Below are positions 6,542-19,060 of a stretch of 64,000 nucleotides of DNA, one piece after another; the first letter of the stretch is position 1, and the number at the start of each line of letters is the position of its first letter. Made by a program: the position numbers and the translations under genes. The DNA is from Hyphomicrobiales bacterium (GTDB lineage Bacteria; Pseudomonadota; Alphaproteobacteria; Rhizobiales; Rhizobiaceae): the NCBI GenBank assembly GCA_900473745.1, contig UCMW01000007.1, positions 558,001 to 622,000 of the forward strand. Reading direction: 5' to 3'. The notes under the pieces are model-generated. The model saw only the letters and a list, made by a program, of their open reading frames with translations, had not been told where the DNA came from and did no database searches.

Positions 6542-7615
6542 ATGCGTTATCTGGAGGCGGACTATCAGGGTGAGGAAATCCTGGCGGCGAAAAAGGGCGC
6601 AATCGGCTTGATCGCACTCAATCGGCCACGGGTGCTGAACAGTCTCTCCCACGACATGGTCCTCGCCTTCGGCAAGGCGCTCGATGCCTTCGAGTCCGAT
6701 CCGCAAGTCGCAGCCGTGCTGGTCACCGGCGAGGGCGAACGCGGCCTTTGCGCTGGCGGCGATATCAGGATGTTCTACGAGAGCGGCAAGGCGGGCGACT
6801 GCAGGGCCTCGCAATTCCTCAAGGCCGAATACCGGCTGAACGCCCGGGTCGCCCGCTTCAAAAAGCCGTATATCGTCGTGATGGACGGCATCACCATGGG
6901 CGGCGGTGTCGGCGTCTCCAGCCATGGCAGCCACCGCATCGTCACCGAAACGACGAAGCTCGCCATGCCCGAAACCGGCATCGGCTTCTTTCCCGATATC
7001 GGCGCCACCTGGCTGCTCTCCCGCGCATCCGGCGAACTCGGCACCTGGATGGGCCTGACCGGCGAAGCCATCAACGGCGCCGACGCGATCACCGCAGGTT
7101 TCGCCGACTGGTATGTCCCGCAGGACAGGGTGGCCGAACTCCTGGAGCGGATCGCCGCCCTGCCCGCACCCGCCCTCGGGGCAACGATCGCCTCGATCAT
7201 CCGCGACTATACGGTGGATGGCCCGACTGGCATCTTCGCGCAAGGCCGCGCCATGATCGACCGCTGCTTCGCCTTCGACACGGTGGAGGAGATCATCGCC
7301 GCCCTCGAAAAGGAACCGGGCGACCTCGCCGCCAGAACGCTCATCGCCATGCGCGCAAAATCGCCGACCAGCCTTAAGGTGACGCTCAAGATGCTACGCG
7401 AGGCCCGGCGCTCCAAGGACCTCGAAACCTGCCTCGAACGCGAATTCGCCGGCACCTGCCAAGTGGTCAAGGTTCCCGATTTTTACGAAGGCATCCGCGC
7501 GGCAATCATCGACAAGGACAGGAACCCGAAATGGTCCCCGGCGACGCTGGAGGATGTGGCGCCGGAGAGTGTCAAGGCGTTCTTTGTGGTGAGGGATGAG
7601 CGGCTGTTCGACTAG
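6542..7615 (+). CDS. 3-hydroxyisobutyryl-CoA hydrolase / enoyl-CoA hydratase family
   Basis: A 357-residue crotonase-fold protein of the length and pattern of HIBCH. The oxyanion-hole segments LCAGGDIRMFYE and ITMGGGVGVSSHG are present, followed by AMPETGIGFFPDIGATW, where the family has its catalytic Glu/Asp. It would hydrolyse 3-hydroxyisobutyryl-CoA in valine breakdown, whose end product is propionyl-CoA; the propionyl-CoA genes lie 3 kb away. The ATG at 6542 has an AGGGAGG site; the frame extends upstream through the repeat but without coding character. Confidence 0.87.
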   Translation: MRYLEADYQGEEILAAKKGAIGLIALNRPRVLNSLSHDMVLAFGKALDAFESDPQVAAVLVTGEGERGLCAGGDIRMFYESGKAGDCRASQFLKAEYRLNARVARFKKPYIVVMDGITMGGGVGVSSHGSHRIVTETTKLAMPETGIGFFPDIGATWLLSRASGELGTWMGLTGEAINGADAITAGFADWYVPQDRVAELLERIAALPAPALGATIASIIRDYTVDGPTGIFAQGRAMIDRCFAFDTVEEIIAALEKEPGDLAARTLIAMRAKSPTSLKVTLKMLREARRSKDLETCLEREFAGTCQVVKVPDFYEGIRAAIIDKDRNPKWSPATLEDVAPESVKAFFVVRDERLFD

Positions 7616-7644
7616 CCGGCCGTAGGTCGACGCCTACTGGCCGG
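7616..7644. terminator. Hairpin between convergent genes
   Basis: Arms CCGGCC-GTAGG and CCTAC-t-GGCCGG with a 6-base loop lie directly after the hydrolase stop and overlap the end of the convergent GFA gene. No T run follows on either side, so termination efficiency is uncertain. Confidence 0.45.
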
Positions 7645-8050
7645 GAGGCATGCGCTCAAACCTCGTCAGGGCCGGGTCAATGCAGTCCCATGGCTGGGCG
7701 GAGGCGGTCCAGGTAACGAATTGAGGTCCATATCGCCCCGGCTCGTCGAGACTTGCAGCCCTCACCGAAAAGATCGCGGGCGCATCCGGAAAGGTCAGGA
7801 GCACGGGCGAACCGCAGATGGCACAGAAGCCGCTCCTCTTGCGCGTTCCTGCGTCTCCAACCAGATCCCAGGTGCGCACTTCGCCTTCGACTTTCACCTC
7901 GGCACCGGCGAAAACCATATGGGAGGCGTGACCCGTACCGCTGTCCCTCTGGCATTGCCGGCACTGGCAATCCACCATGGCGACGGGCTCGCCGAATACT
8001 TCATAACGCACGGTTTGGCAGGCGCATCCGCCGCGAAAGGGCTTGGACAT
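7634..8050 (-). CDS. GFA family (glutathione-dependent formaldehyde-activating-like) zinc protein
   Basis: A 138-residue protein with the cysteine layout of the GFA/CENP-V domain: C9/C11, C28/C30/C33 and C76/C79, two zinc sites in the family. The family includes S-hydroxymethylglutathione synthase, but most members have no tested activity. Start ATG 8050 has an AGGAG site. It is downstream of the ArsR-SRPBCC pair on the same strand with a 43-bp gap, so it could be part of that operon. Confidence 0.85.
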   Translation of the reverse strand: MSKPFRGGCACQTVRYEVFGEPVAMVDCQCRQCQRDSGTGHASHMVFAGAEVKVEGEVRTWDLVGDAGTRKRSGFCAICGSPVLLTFPDAPAIFSVRAASLDEPGRYGPQFVTWTASAQPWDCIDPALTRFERMPPGQ

Positions 8051-8093
8051 CGCTGATCTCCTTGTTGGTGGTGTGTTCGCCGAATTCCAGGCC

Positions 8094-8558
8094 TCAGCCC
8101 GTATCGCGTATGGTTGCCTCGAGGCGAGGAACCACGACTTTCCAGCCGTCGCCCATATTGCGGAAGGCGACTTCGTTCTTCGGCAATTCGAAACCGGAAT
8201 GTACGAGGCGGATGCGCGTGCCCTCGGCGACAGCCTCCAGGGTCCATGTGACGACCGTATCGAGCTTGGAGCCGTAGCCTTGATTGGCTTCGTCACCACC
8301 TCGCCAGGCATAGGAAAATCGGGTGTTCTCGACGACCTCCAGCACTTCGCAATGAATGGTGCCATCCCAGGCACCCGCCGGCTTGGTCTGGTAGGTAAAG
8401 CGATTGCCGACAAGCGGCTCGAAGCCTTTCGGTTCCATCAGCCAGCGCGCCATGATTTCACCCGTGGTCAGGGCACGCCAGATCACTTCCGGCGCATGCG
8501 GGAAAACCTCGTCGACGACGATCTGCTGTCGGGAAGAAACGTGAGCGACGTCGGTCAT
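8094..8558 (-). CDS. SRPBCC (AHSA1-like) domain protein
   Basis: About 154 residues forming a single helix-grip START-like domain, with the AHSA1 pattern IWRALTTGEIMARWL near residue 27 and a C-terminal region ending in a long helix. Genes of this family commonly sit directly after a small ArsR regulator, as here; the start overlaps the regulator's stop (ATGA). Ligand unknown; a hydrophobic small molecule is the usual guess for the fold. Confidence 0.85.
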   Translation of the reverse strand: MTDVAHVSSRQQIVVDEVFPHAPEVIWRALTTGEIMARWLMEPKGFEPLVGNRFTYQTKPAGAWDGTIHCEVLEVVENTRFSYAWRGGDEANQGYGSKLDTVVTWTLEAVAEGTRIRLVHSGFELPKNEVAFRNMGDGWKVVVPRLEATIRDTG

Positions 8559-8884
8559 GGGTCGATATCCTTGAGAACGGCGCGGAGATTGCCGAAGCGT
8601 TCCCGCCAAAAGATGCCGTAATGGTTCATCCAGTCGAACAGGGGTTCGAGACCTTCCGGGCGGACACGGTAAAAGGTGCTCCGCCCTTCCGGACGCTCGA
8701 CGACGAGCCCGGCCTGCTTCAACGTCTTGAGATGTTGGGAGATCGCGCCTTGCGTGACCCCGCTGCCCCGCGTCAGCTCGACGACGGAGATTTCATTCGT
8801 ATCGGCAATCCGCTCATAGATGCCCCGCCGGGTGGGATCGGCAAGTGCGCGCATGACGGCGTTGACGGCAGTTGTTTCGATCAT
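8555..8884 (-). CDS. ArsR/SmtB-family winged-helix repressor
   Basis: A 109-residue winged-helix protein: ALADPTRRGIYERI is the conserved helix 1-2 region, GVTQGAISQHLKTLKQAG is the recognition helix, and ERPEGRSTFYRV forms the wing. There is no cysteine or histidine metal site of the ArsR/SmtB kind, so it probably senses something other than metal. It leads an operon with the SRPBCC gene. A 44-bp palindrome starts 3 bp upstream of its ATG, which fits autorepression. Confidence 0.88.
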   Translation of the reverse strand: MIETTAVNAVMRALADPTRRGIYERIADTNEISVVELTRGSGVTQGAISQHLKTLKQAGLVVERPEGRSTFYRVRPEGLEPLFDWMNHYGIFWRERFGNLRAVLKDIDP

Positions 8885-8887
8885 GAG

Positions 8888-8931
8888 AAATCATTAGCAA
8901 TGACTATCCAATGAGTCAACACTAATGATTT
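8888..8931. promoter_or_regulatory. Nested palindrome upstream of the ArsR gene (probable operator)
   Basis: AAATCATTAG (8888-8897) and CTAATGATTT (8922-8931) are perfect inverted copies. Inside them TGACT (8901-8905) and AGTCA (8914-8918) form a second dyad with exactly the same centre (8909.5). Two concentric dyads next to a repressor gene suggest an operator for its dimer or dimer pair. Confidence 0.65.
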
Positions 8932-8969
8932 AAAGCTGTGGGCTCTAGGTAAGACGGTCTGCCGGCGTG

Positions 8970-10379
8970 TCACTCAATCTCATACGGCATCGGGTTCCGT
9001 ACCCTATGATCCACCACCAGCTTGCGCTTCAGCGGCGGCACGGCGCGGCTGGTGCATTTGATGCGCTCGCAGATGCGGCAGGAAATGCCGATCGGGTCGA
9101 AGGCGCCGCGGTTGGAGAGGTCGAGGTCGTCGGCATAGACGAAGGCGCCGGCATAGGAGATCTCGCAACCGAGCGCGAGCGCATAGCGCGGATTGGCGGC
9201 GCGGAAGCCGGCGGAGCCTTTCGACACTTGCGTCGCGATGCAGAGATAACGCACACCATCGGGCGTTTCCGCCGTCTGGCGGATGATCCGGCCCGGCGTC
9301 TCGAAGGCCTGATGGGCATTCCACAGGGGACAGGCTGCCCCGAAGCGGGCGAATTGCAGGCGGGCAGCACTGTGGCGCTTGGTGATATTGCCGGCCCGGT
9401 CGATGCGGGCAAAGAAGATCGGTACGCCCTTCAGCCCCGGCCGCTGCAGCGTCGAAAGCCGATGGCAGACCTGTTCGAGCGAGGCCTCGAAGCGAGCGGC
9501 GAGCAGTTCGATGTCGTGGCGCAGGTCGCGGGCGGCAGTAAGGAAACTGCGATAGGGCAGGATCAGCGCGCCGGCGAAATAGTTGTAGAGACCCATGCGA
9601 CAGATCTCGACCGCCTCTTCGCTGCGGAAATTCGCCTGCTTCAGCACCTGGTCGATCTTGGTGGCGGCCGCAAGCTGGGCGATCTGGATAGCGATCTGGA
9701 AATCGCGGGTGGGGGCAAAGGCATAGCGGCTGACGGTCAGGATGCGCCCCACCGGATCGAAGCGGCGGATCGCATCGTCGCCCGCTTCGCCGCGCACCAC
9801 GCGCACGCCGTGTTTCGCTTCGAGATGGCCTGAAAGGGCTGCGTAATTCTCCCCCTCCCCGAGCTTCAGCTCTGTCGCCAGCTGCTCGGAGGCAAGGTCG
9901 AGTTCGTGGATGTAGTTGTCGACGAAGTGGAAGAAGTCGCGCACCTCGTCATACGGCGTGACCTCCTGGCTGGGTGCTGCCCCCAGCCGATCGTCGAGGC
10001 TGGCCAGCTGCTCATTGCCGCGCCTGTAAGCCTGGTGGGCGGCAATCAGCGCATGGGCAAAGCCGGGCGCGTTCTGGGTAACGAGCTTCAGCTCCTGCAG
10101 GCTCGGCGAATAGGTCTCGAACAAGGGATCGGAAAGCGCCTCCGTCAGCGCCGACATCAGCCGGTCGTTCTGGCCGGAGGAAAGCTCGGTGATATCGATG
10201 CCGAACTTTTCCGCCAGCGACAAAAGCACCGAGGCCGAGACCGGGCGCTGGTTGTTTTCGATCTGGTTGAGATAGCTGGTGGAAATGCCGACCATATGCG
10301 CAAACTGCGCCTGGGTAGCCCCGTTCGCCTGGCGGATGTCGCGGACCTTGCGGCCGATGAAGAGTTTCCCGATGGCCAT
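8970..10379 (-). CDS. Short-chain fatty acyl-CoA regulator (ScfR/PccR-type XRE regulator)
   Basis: A 469-residue regulator with an N-terminal XRE helix-turn-helix (TQAQFAHMVGISTSYLNQIE), a central IrrE-like region without a metalloprotease HExxH, and a C-terminal domain with a Cys cluster (CRICERIKC). This is the ScfR architecture; PccR of Rhodobacter sphaeroides activates propionyl-CoA carboxylase genes. The gene is divergent from pccB, matching that role. The ATG at 10379 is chosen; a TTG five codons upstream is possible. Boxes related to the PccR consensus TTTGCAAA occupy the intergenic region and touch its start codon, suggesting autoregulation. Confidence 0.85.
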   Translation of the reverse strand: MAIGKLFIGRKVRDIRQANGATQAQFAHMVGISTSYLNQIENNQRPVSASVLLSLAEKFGIDITELSSGQNDRLMSALTEALSDPLFETYSPSLQELKLVTQNAPGFAHALIAAHQAYRRGNEQLASLDDRLGAAPSQEVTPYDEVRDFFHFVDNYIHELDLASEQLATELKLGEGENYAALSGHLEAKHGVRVVRGEAGDDAIRRFDPVGRILTVSRYAFAPTRDFQIAIQIAQLAAATKIDQVLKQANFRSEEAVEICRMGLYNYFAGALILPYRSFLTAARDLRHDIELLAARFEASLEQVCHRLSTLQRPGLKGVPIFFARIDRAGNITKRHSAARLQFARFGAACPLWNAHQAFETPGRIIRQTAETPDGVRYLCIATQVSKGSAGFRAANPRYALALGCEISYAGAFVYADDLDLSNRGAFDPIGISCRICERIKCTSRAVPPLKRKLVVDHRVRNPMPYEIE

Positions 10380-10409
10380 TTCGCAAATTCGCAATTTTCA
10401 CTTTGCAAA
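10380..10409. promoter_or_regulatory. PccR/ScfR-like binding boxes
   Basis: Two direct copies of TTCGCAA (10380-10386, 10388-10394) and one exact TTTGCAAA (10402-10409) stand between the divergent regulator and pccB. The published PccR consensus is paired TTTGCAAA half-sites, so one site is perfect and two are close variants. Confidence 0.6.
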
Positions 10410-10512
10410 TTCATAAATCCACAGATGCACCTGTTCAACCGTTTTCTTCTGCGGCACAGTGGAATAGGTGTCACACAAGGCTCAAAGCCAAACAGATCAT
10501 TCCGGAGGAAGC

Positions 10513-12045
10513 ATGTCGACGATCCTGGACCAGCTCGAAGCCCGTCGCGACGAGGCCCGCCTCGGCGGTGGCGAAAAGCGCATCGCCGCCCAGCATGGCA
10601 AGGGCAAGCTGACCGCCCGCGAGCGCATCGAAGTCCTGCTCGACGAAGGCTCGTTCGAAGAATATGACATGTATGTCACGCATCGGTGCACCGATTTCGG
10701 CATGGCCGAACAGAAGGTGCCGGGCGATGGCGTCGTCACCGGCTGGGGCACGATCAACGGCCGCCAGGTCTATGTCTTCTCCCAGGATTTCACCGTGCTC
10801 GGCGGCTCGCTGTCGGAAACCCATGCCCAGAAGATCTGCAAGATCATGGACATGGCGATGAAAACAGGCGCGCCCGTGATCGGCCTGAATGATTCCGGCG
10901 GCGCCCGCATCCAGGAAGGTGTGGCCTCGCTCGCCGGTTATGCCGATGTCTTCAAACGCAATGTCGATGCCTCGGGCGTCATCCCGCAGATCTCGGTCAT
11001 TATGGGCCCCTGCGCCGGTGGTGCCGTCTATTCGCCGGCCATGACCGACTTCATCTTCATGGTGCGCGACAGCTCCTACATGTTCGTCACCGGCCCCGAC
11101 GTGGTGAAGACCGTGACCAACGAGATCGTGACGGCGGAAGAGCTCGGCGGTGCATCGACGCACACCAAGAAGTCTTCCGTGGCAGACGGCGCTTACGAGA
11201 ACGACATCGAAGCCCTGGAACAGGTCCGCCTGCTCTTCGACTTCCTGCCATTGAACAACCGCGAAAAGCCGCCGGTCCGCCCCTTCCATGACGATCCGGC
11301 GCGCATCGAAATGCGGTTGGACACGCTGATCCCCGACAGTTCCAACAAGCCTTATGACATGAAGGAGCTGATCTACGCGCTGGCCGACGAGGGCGATTTC
11401 TTCGAGATCCAGGAAGCATTCGCGAAGAACATCATCACCGGCTTTATCCGGATGGAAGGCCAGACGGTCGGCGTCGTTGCCAACCAGCCCATGGTGCTCG
11501 CCGGCTGCCTCGACATCGATAGCTCACGTAAAGCCGCCCGCTTCGTCCGCTTCTGCGATGCCTTCTCGATCCCGATCCTGACGCTGGTCGACGTGCCCGG
11601 CTTCCTGCCCGGCACCGCCCAGGAATATGGCGGCGTCATCAAGCATGGCGCCAAGCTCTTGTTCGCATACAGCCAGGCGACCGTGCCGATGGTGACCCTG
11701 ATTACCCGCAAGGCCTATGGCGGCGCCTATGATGTCATGGCCTCCAAGCATATCGGCGCCGACGTGAATTATGCCTGGCCGACGGCCGAGATCGCCGTGA
11801 TGGGCGCCAAGGGTGCTGCCGAAATCCTCTACCGCTCCGAACTCGGGGATGCCGAAAAGATCGCGGCGCGGACCAGGGAATACGAAGTCAACTTCGCCAA
11901 CCCCTTCAAGGCAGCCGAGCGCGGCTTCATCGATGAAGTGATCATGCCGCATTCCTCGCGTCGCCGCATTGCCAAGGCTTTCGCGAGCCTCAGGAACAAG
12001 CAGGTCGGCACGCATTGGAAAAAGCACGACACCATACCGTTGTGA
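10513..12045 (+). CDS. pccB: Propionyl-CoA carboxylase, beta (carboxyltransferase) subunit
   Basis: A 510-residue acyl-CoA carboxyltransferase with both crotonase-like halves: an N-terminal [15 protein letters not shown] region and a C-terminal [10 protein letters not shown] region containing family-typical glycines. Length and pattern fit PccB. With the biotin carrier subunit PccA encoded downstream it makes (S)-methylmalonyl-CoA from propionyl-CoA. The start has a strong GGAGGAA site. It is the first gene of a six-gene run (pccB, yghU-like, two unknowns, pccA, methylmalonyl-CoA mutase) opposite a PccR-type regulator. Confidence 0.95.
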   Translation: MSTILDQLEARRDEARLGGGEKRIAAQHGKGKLTARERIEVLLDEGSFEEYDMYVTHRCTDFGMAEQKVPGDGVVTGWGTINGRQVYVFSQDFTVLGGSLSETHAQKICKIMDMAMKTGAPVIGLNDSGGARIQEGVASLAGYADVFKRNVDASGVIPQISVIMGPCAGGAVYSPAMTDFIFMVRDSSYMFVTGPDVVKTVTNEIVTAEELGGASTHTKKSSVADGAYENDIEALEQVRLLFDFLPLNNREKPPVRPFHDDPARIEMRLDTLIPDSSNKPYDMKELIYALADEGDFFEIQEAFAKNIITGFIRMEGQTVGVVANQPMVLAGCLDIDSSRKAARFVRFCDAFSIPILTLVDVPGFLPGTAQEYGGVIKHGAKLLFAYSQATVPMVTLITRKAYGGAYDVMASKHIGADVNYAWPTAEIAVMGAKGAAEILYRSELGDAEKIAARTREYEVNFANPFKAAERGFIDEVIMPHSSRRRIAKAFASLRNKQVGTHWKKHDTIPL

Positions 12046-12151
12046 TCGCGGCCCGTTATAACTGCGGAATCAGAGTGGGCAAGGACAACACGGAAGGCCT
12101 ATATAACTCTCGGCGCGCCCGAGGCGCTTGACCGAGAAAGGATCCGATTTC

Positions 12152-13063
12152 ATGAGCGACGAAAAATTCCCGCCCGAAAAGAACCTGCCCGCCGGCTATG
12201 TGCCCCCCAAGGTCTGGACCTGGGAACCTGGCAATGGCGGCGCCTTTGCCAGCATCAACCGCCCGACAGCAGGCGCGCAGACAGAGGTCGAGCTTCAGGT
12301 GGGCAAACATCCGCTGCAGCTCTATTCGCTCGCAACGCCGAACGGCCAGAAGGTGACGATCCTTCTGGAAGAACTGCTGGCCGCAGGTCACGAAGGGGCT
12401 GAATACGATGCTTGGCTGATCAATATCGGCAAGGGCGACCAGTTCGGCTCCGGGTTTGTGGCCGTCAACCCGAACTCTAAGATCCCGGCATTGATGGACC
12501 ATGCGCCTATCGATGGCGGCAAGCCGATCCGACTGTTCGAATCCGCTTCGATCATGACCTATCTCGCCGAAAAGTTCGGTGCCTTCCTGCCATCGGAAAC
12601 CCGCGCCCGCGCCGAAACGCTGAACTGGCTGTTCTGGCAGATGGGCTCCGCCCCATTCCTCGGCGGCGGTTTTGGCCATTTCTACGCCTATGCGCCGATG
12701 AAGATCCAGTACGCCATCGACCGCTACGCCATGGAAGTGAAGCGTCAGCTGGATGTGCTGGACCGCCATCTTGCCAACAACCAGTTCATGGCGGGCGCCG
12801 ACTATACCATTGCCGACATGGCAATCTGGCCCTGGTATGGCAAGATCGCGCTGGGCGAAGCCTATGGCGATGCCGGCACGTTCCTGGATGCCGCGAGCTA
12901 TAAAAACGTGCTGCGCTGGACCAACGAAATTGGCGCTCGCCCCGCCGTCAAGCGTGGCCTCATGGTCAACAAGACCTCTGGCGACCTGTCGGAACAGCTG
13001 CATGAACGCCACGACGCCTCCGACTTCGAAACGAAGACGCAGGACAAGATCGCTGCGGCGTAA
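12152..13063 (+). CDS. yghU: YghU-type glutathione-dependent disulfide-bond oxidoreductase
   Basis: A 303-residue GST-superfamily protein matching the YghU/nu-class pattern: the N-terminal PPKVW..ASINRPTAG extension, then HPLQLYSLATPNGQKVT at the thioredoxin fold, and the ADYTIADMAIWPW helix. Nu-class enzymes bind two glutathiones and reduce disulfides or hydroperoxides. AGAAAGG lies ahead of ATG 12152. Its place between pccB and pccA is unusual; a metabolic link to propionyl-CoA is not known. Confidence 0.88.
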   Translation: MSDEKFPPEKNLPAGYVPPKVWTWEPGNGGAFASINRPTAGAQTEVELQVGKHPLQLYSLATPNGQKVTILLEELLAAGHEGAEYDAWLINIGKGDQFGSGFVAVNPNSKIPALMDHAPIDGGKPIRLFESASIMTYLAEKFGAFLPSETRARAETLNWLFWQMGSAPFLGGGFGHFYAYAPMKIQYAIDRYAMEVKRQLDVLDRHLANNQFMAGADYTIADMAIWPWYGKIALGEAYGDAGTFLDAASYKNVLRWTNEIGARPAVKRGLMVNKTSGDLSEQLHERHDASDFETKTQDKIAAA

Positions 13064-13072
13064 GGAGAGACC

Positions 13073-13450
13073 ATGCCGAGCTTGCCCGACATGACCAAAC
13101 ATCGCGGTTTCCCCGGCGGCATGCCGGGGACCGGTGTGCAGTTCACCATCCGCCGCGCCAATCCGCGCGGCGTGACCCCCATCAAGGCCTTCCCCCGCAA
13201 GGCGCGCCCCGGCACCAAGGAACACCGCATCGACGCGGCCTTCCTGCATGCGCTCTGGCATCACTTCGGCGCGGAACCCTTCGAGCGTGGCAATCTCGAT
13301 GCCGCACGCCTCAGCCTTCTCTTCGGCCGCGAAGTGATCCCCGCCACCAAGGATTTCGACCCGCTCTCCTATGAAGCCATGCTCGTCATCGACGAGAAGG
13401 TGGCGCGCAAGAGCTTCCCCGAATCCTTCGAAGACGTGTTCGAGGTGTAA
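13073..13450 (+). CDS. Conserved protein of unknown function, tandem paralogue A
   Basis: A 125-residue basic soluble protein with no recognised domain. It opens with KHRGFPGGMPGTGVQFTIRR, has a central FERGNLD motif followed by LFGREVI, and ends ARKSFPESFEDV. About half of its aligned residues are identical to the next gene product. There is no signal peptide or membrane segment. It starts 9 bp after the yghU-like stop with GGAGAG before the ATG and lies in the pcc operon. Confidence 0.75.
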   Translation: MPSLPDMTKHRGFPGGMPGTGVQFTIRRANPRGVTPIKAFPRKARPGTKEHRIDAAFLHALWHHFGAEPFERGNLDAARLSLLFGREVIPATKDFDPLSYEAMLVIDEKVARKSFPESFEDVFEV

Positions 13451-13454
13451 CGCC

Positions 13455-13868
13455 ATGGCAAAAGATCCGCTGATGCCGAAACACCAGGGCTTTCCGTTGG
13501 GCCTCCCCGGAACGCAATGGCAATTCACGATCCGCCGGCCGAACCCCAAGGTGACGCCGCTCACCAACTGGCCGCGCCACCGCACGATGGACCAGACGGT
13601 GGCGCTGGCCGACCTCGGCTTCATGCAGGCGCTCTGGCAGTTTTTCGGCACCGAAACCTTCGAGCGCGGCAACCTCGACGGCGAACGCCTCTGCCGGCTC
13701 TTCGGCCGCGAAGTGATCGCCGCCGAACGCGGTTTCGATCCGCAATCCTACTTCGCCAAGCTGAAGATCAACGAGCAGCTGGCCCGCAAGAACTTCCCGG
13801 AAGCCTTCGGCGACGTGAAGAACGAGCAAAGCGTAGCCAAGGGCTTGAAGAAGAAGGCGCAGGAATAG
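13455..13868 (+). CDS. Conserved protein of unknown function, tandem paralogue B
   Basis: A 137-residue paralogue of the preceding product, sharing GFP-x-G-x-PGT, QFTIRR, FERGNLD, LFGREVI, FDPxSY and ARKxFPE at the same spacing. It differs by a slightly longer middle insert and a lysine-rich C-terminal tail. It starts 4 bp after the stop of paralogue A. The strict conservation of short motifs between the copies suggests a folded unit that may work as a heterodimer; this is inference. Confidence 0.75.
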   Translation: MAKDPLMPKHQGFPLGLPGTQWQFTIRRPNPKVTPLTNWPRHRTMDQTVALADLGFMQALWQFFGTETFERGNLDGERLCRLFGREVIAAERGFDPQSYFAKLKINEQLARKNFPEAFGDVKNEQSVAKGLKKKAQE

Positions 13869-13936
13869 CGGGCAGATATGGCGCTTGAGCGTCTGGCGGC
13901 TGTGACCGGATGATAAACGGCAGGGAGAGAAAATAA

Positions 13937-15946
<2,010 letters not shown>

Positions 15947-16003
15947 GCGCCTAGCGCATGAAGTGATCGGCTCGCATTCGTTGCGAAGCAGGGAGAAGAC
16001 CGG

Positions 16004-18139
<2,136 letters not shown>

Positions 18140-18218
18140 GGATAGCCGGCGCCTCCTCGGTGGTGCCGACGATCATCCACGGCAACACCAACTTCCCATG
18201 GCGATCGCCCAGAACCCG

Positions 18219-18250
18219 GTCAGCATTGATCTTTCAGGATCACCGCTGAC
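18219..18250. terminator. Nested hairpin between convergent operons
   Basis: GTCAGC/GCTGAC (18219-18224, 18245-18250) enclose TGATC/GATCA (18227-18231, 18238-18242) around a 6-base loop. It sits between the mutase stop and the convergent transporter genes. No long T run, so the terminator call is by position and structure. Confidence 0.45.
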
Positions 18251-18259
18251 ATCAATCCA

Positions 18260-19060
18260 TCAGCTGCGATCGTCGGCATTCGCCCCGAGCAGTTTCGGCA
18301 GGTCGCCGAAGCGCGCCACCAGGCCGAAGACGGTAGCGGCGACGGCCACGAAGAGAATCGTCACCGAAGCCATGACCGGCGTATAGCCGTAACGCAACGC
18401 GTTGAAGATCTTGATCGGCAATGTCTCCATCACGAACCCGACCGTCATATAGGCGACGATGTATTCGTTGAGCGAGAGCACGAAGGCGAAGGCATAGCCG
18501 GAGACCAGATAGGGCGCGATCAGCGGCAGCACGACGGTACGGAAGATGGTCCGGTCGTCGGCGCCCATGGTGGCAGCCGCCTCGACCAGCGAGCGGTCGA
18601 TCGCCGAGAAACCGAGCGAAAGCGTCACGAGCGGCAGTGTCACGAAAAAGATCGCGTGACTGATAACCGCCGTCCAGGGCTGGCCGTAAAAGCCGGTCGC
18701 CGCCCAAAAGGTGAGAAGCCCGAGTGCCGTGATGACGGGCGGCAGCGTGAAGGGCGCAATGCCCAGCAGCTGGAAGACCTGCGCCCACGGCGCAAGACGC
18801 CGCCACAAGAACCAGGCGAGCGGCAGCGCGATGGCAACCGCAAGAGCGGCTGCACAGAGCGCCAGGATGACCGAGGCGAACAAGGCTGCACGCCAACCGG
18901 GATCGGTAAAGATCGCGCCATACCAGGAGAGCGAAAAGCCCTGCGGCGGGAAGTTAAGGCTCTGCTTCGCATTTACCGAGACGCCTGCGACGACGATGAT
19001 GGGGGCTGCGAGGAAGATGCCGATCAGGGTGAAATAGACGCGCGTGAGGACCGTGTTCAT
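18260..19060 (-). CDS. ABC transporter permease, spermidine/putrescine (PotC) type
   Basis: A 266-residue inner-membrane protein with about six hydrophobic segments and the EAA loop of binding-protein-dependent permeases (VEAAATMGADDRTIFRTVVLP). It is the second permease; its ATG overlaps the stop of the first (ATGA). With the other permease, the ATPase and the Tat-exported binding protein upstream it forms a polyamine/opine-type importer. A longer frame reaches upstream over the neighbour but is not coding. Confidence 0.9.
   Translation of the reverse strand: MNTVLTRVYFTLIGIFLAAPIIVVAGVSVNAKQSLNFPPQGFSLSWYGAIFTDPGWRAALFASVILALCAAALAVAIALPLAWFLWRRLAPWAQVFQLLGIAPFTLPPVITALGLLTFWAATGFYGQPWTAVISHAIFFVTLPLVTLSLGFSAIDRSLVEAAATMGADDRTIFRTVVLPLIAPYLVSGYAFAFVLSLNEYIVAYMTVGFVMETLPIKIFNALRYGYTPVMASVTILFVAVAATVFGLVARFGDLPKLLGANADDRS

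Noticed and set aside
12056..13672. 538-codon minus-strand frame
   Set aside because: Antisense to the yghU-like gene and the two tandem paralogues. The paralogues show protein-level conservation with each other on the plus strand, which supports that strand.
15947..16003. Cobalamin riboswitch before the B12-dependent mutase
   Set aside because: The gap is only 57 bases, far too short, and no B12-box-like sequence is seen.
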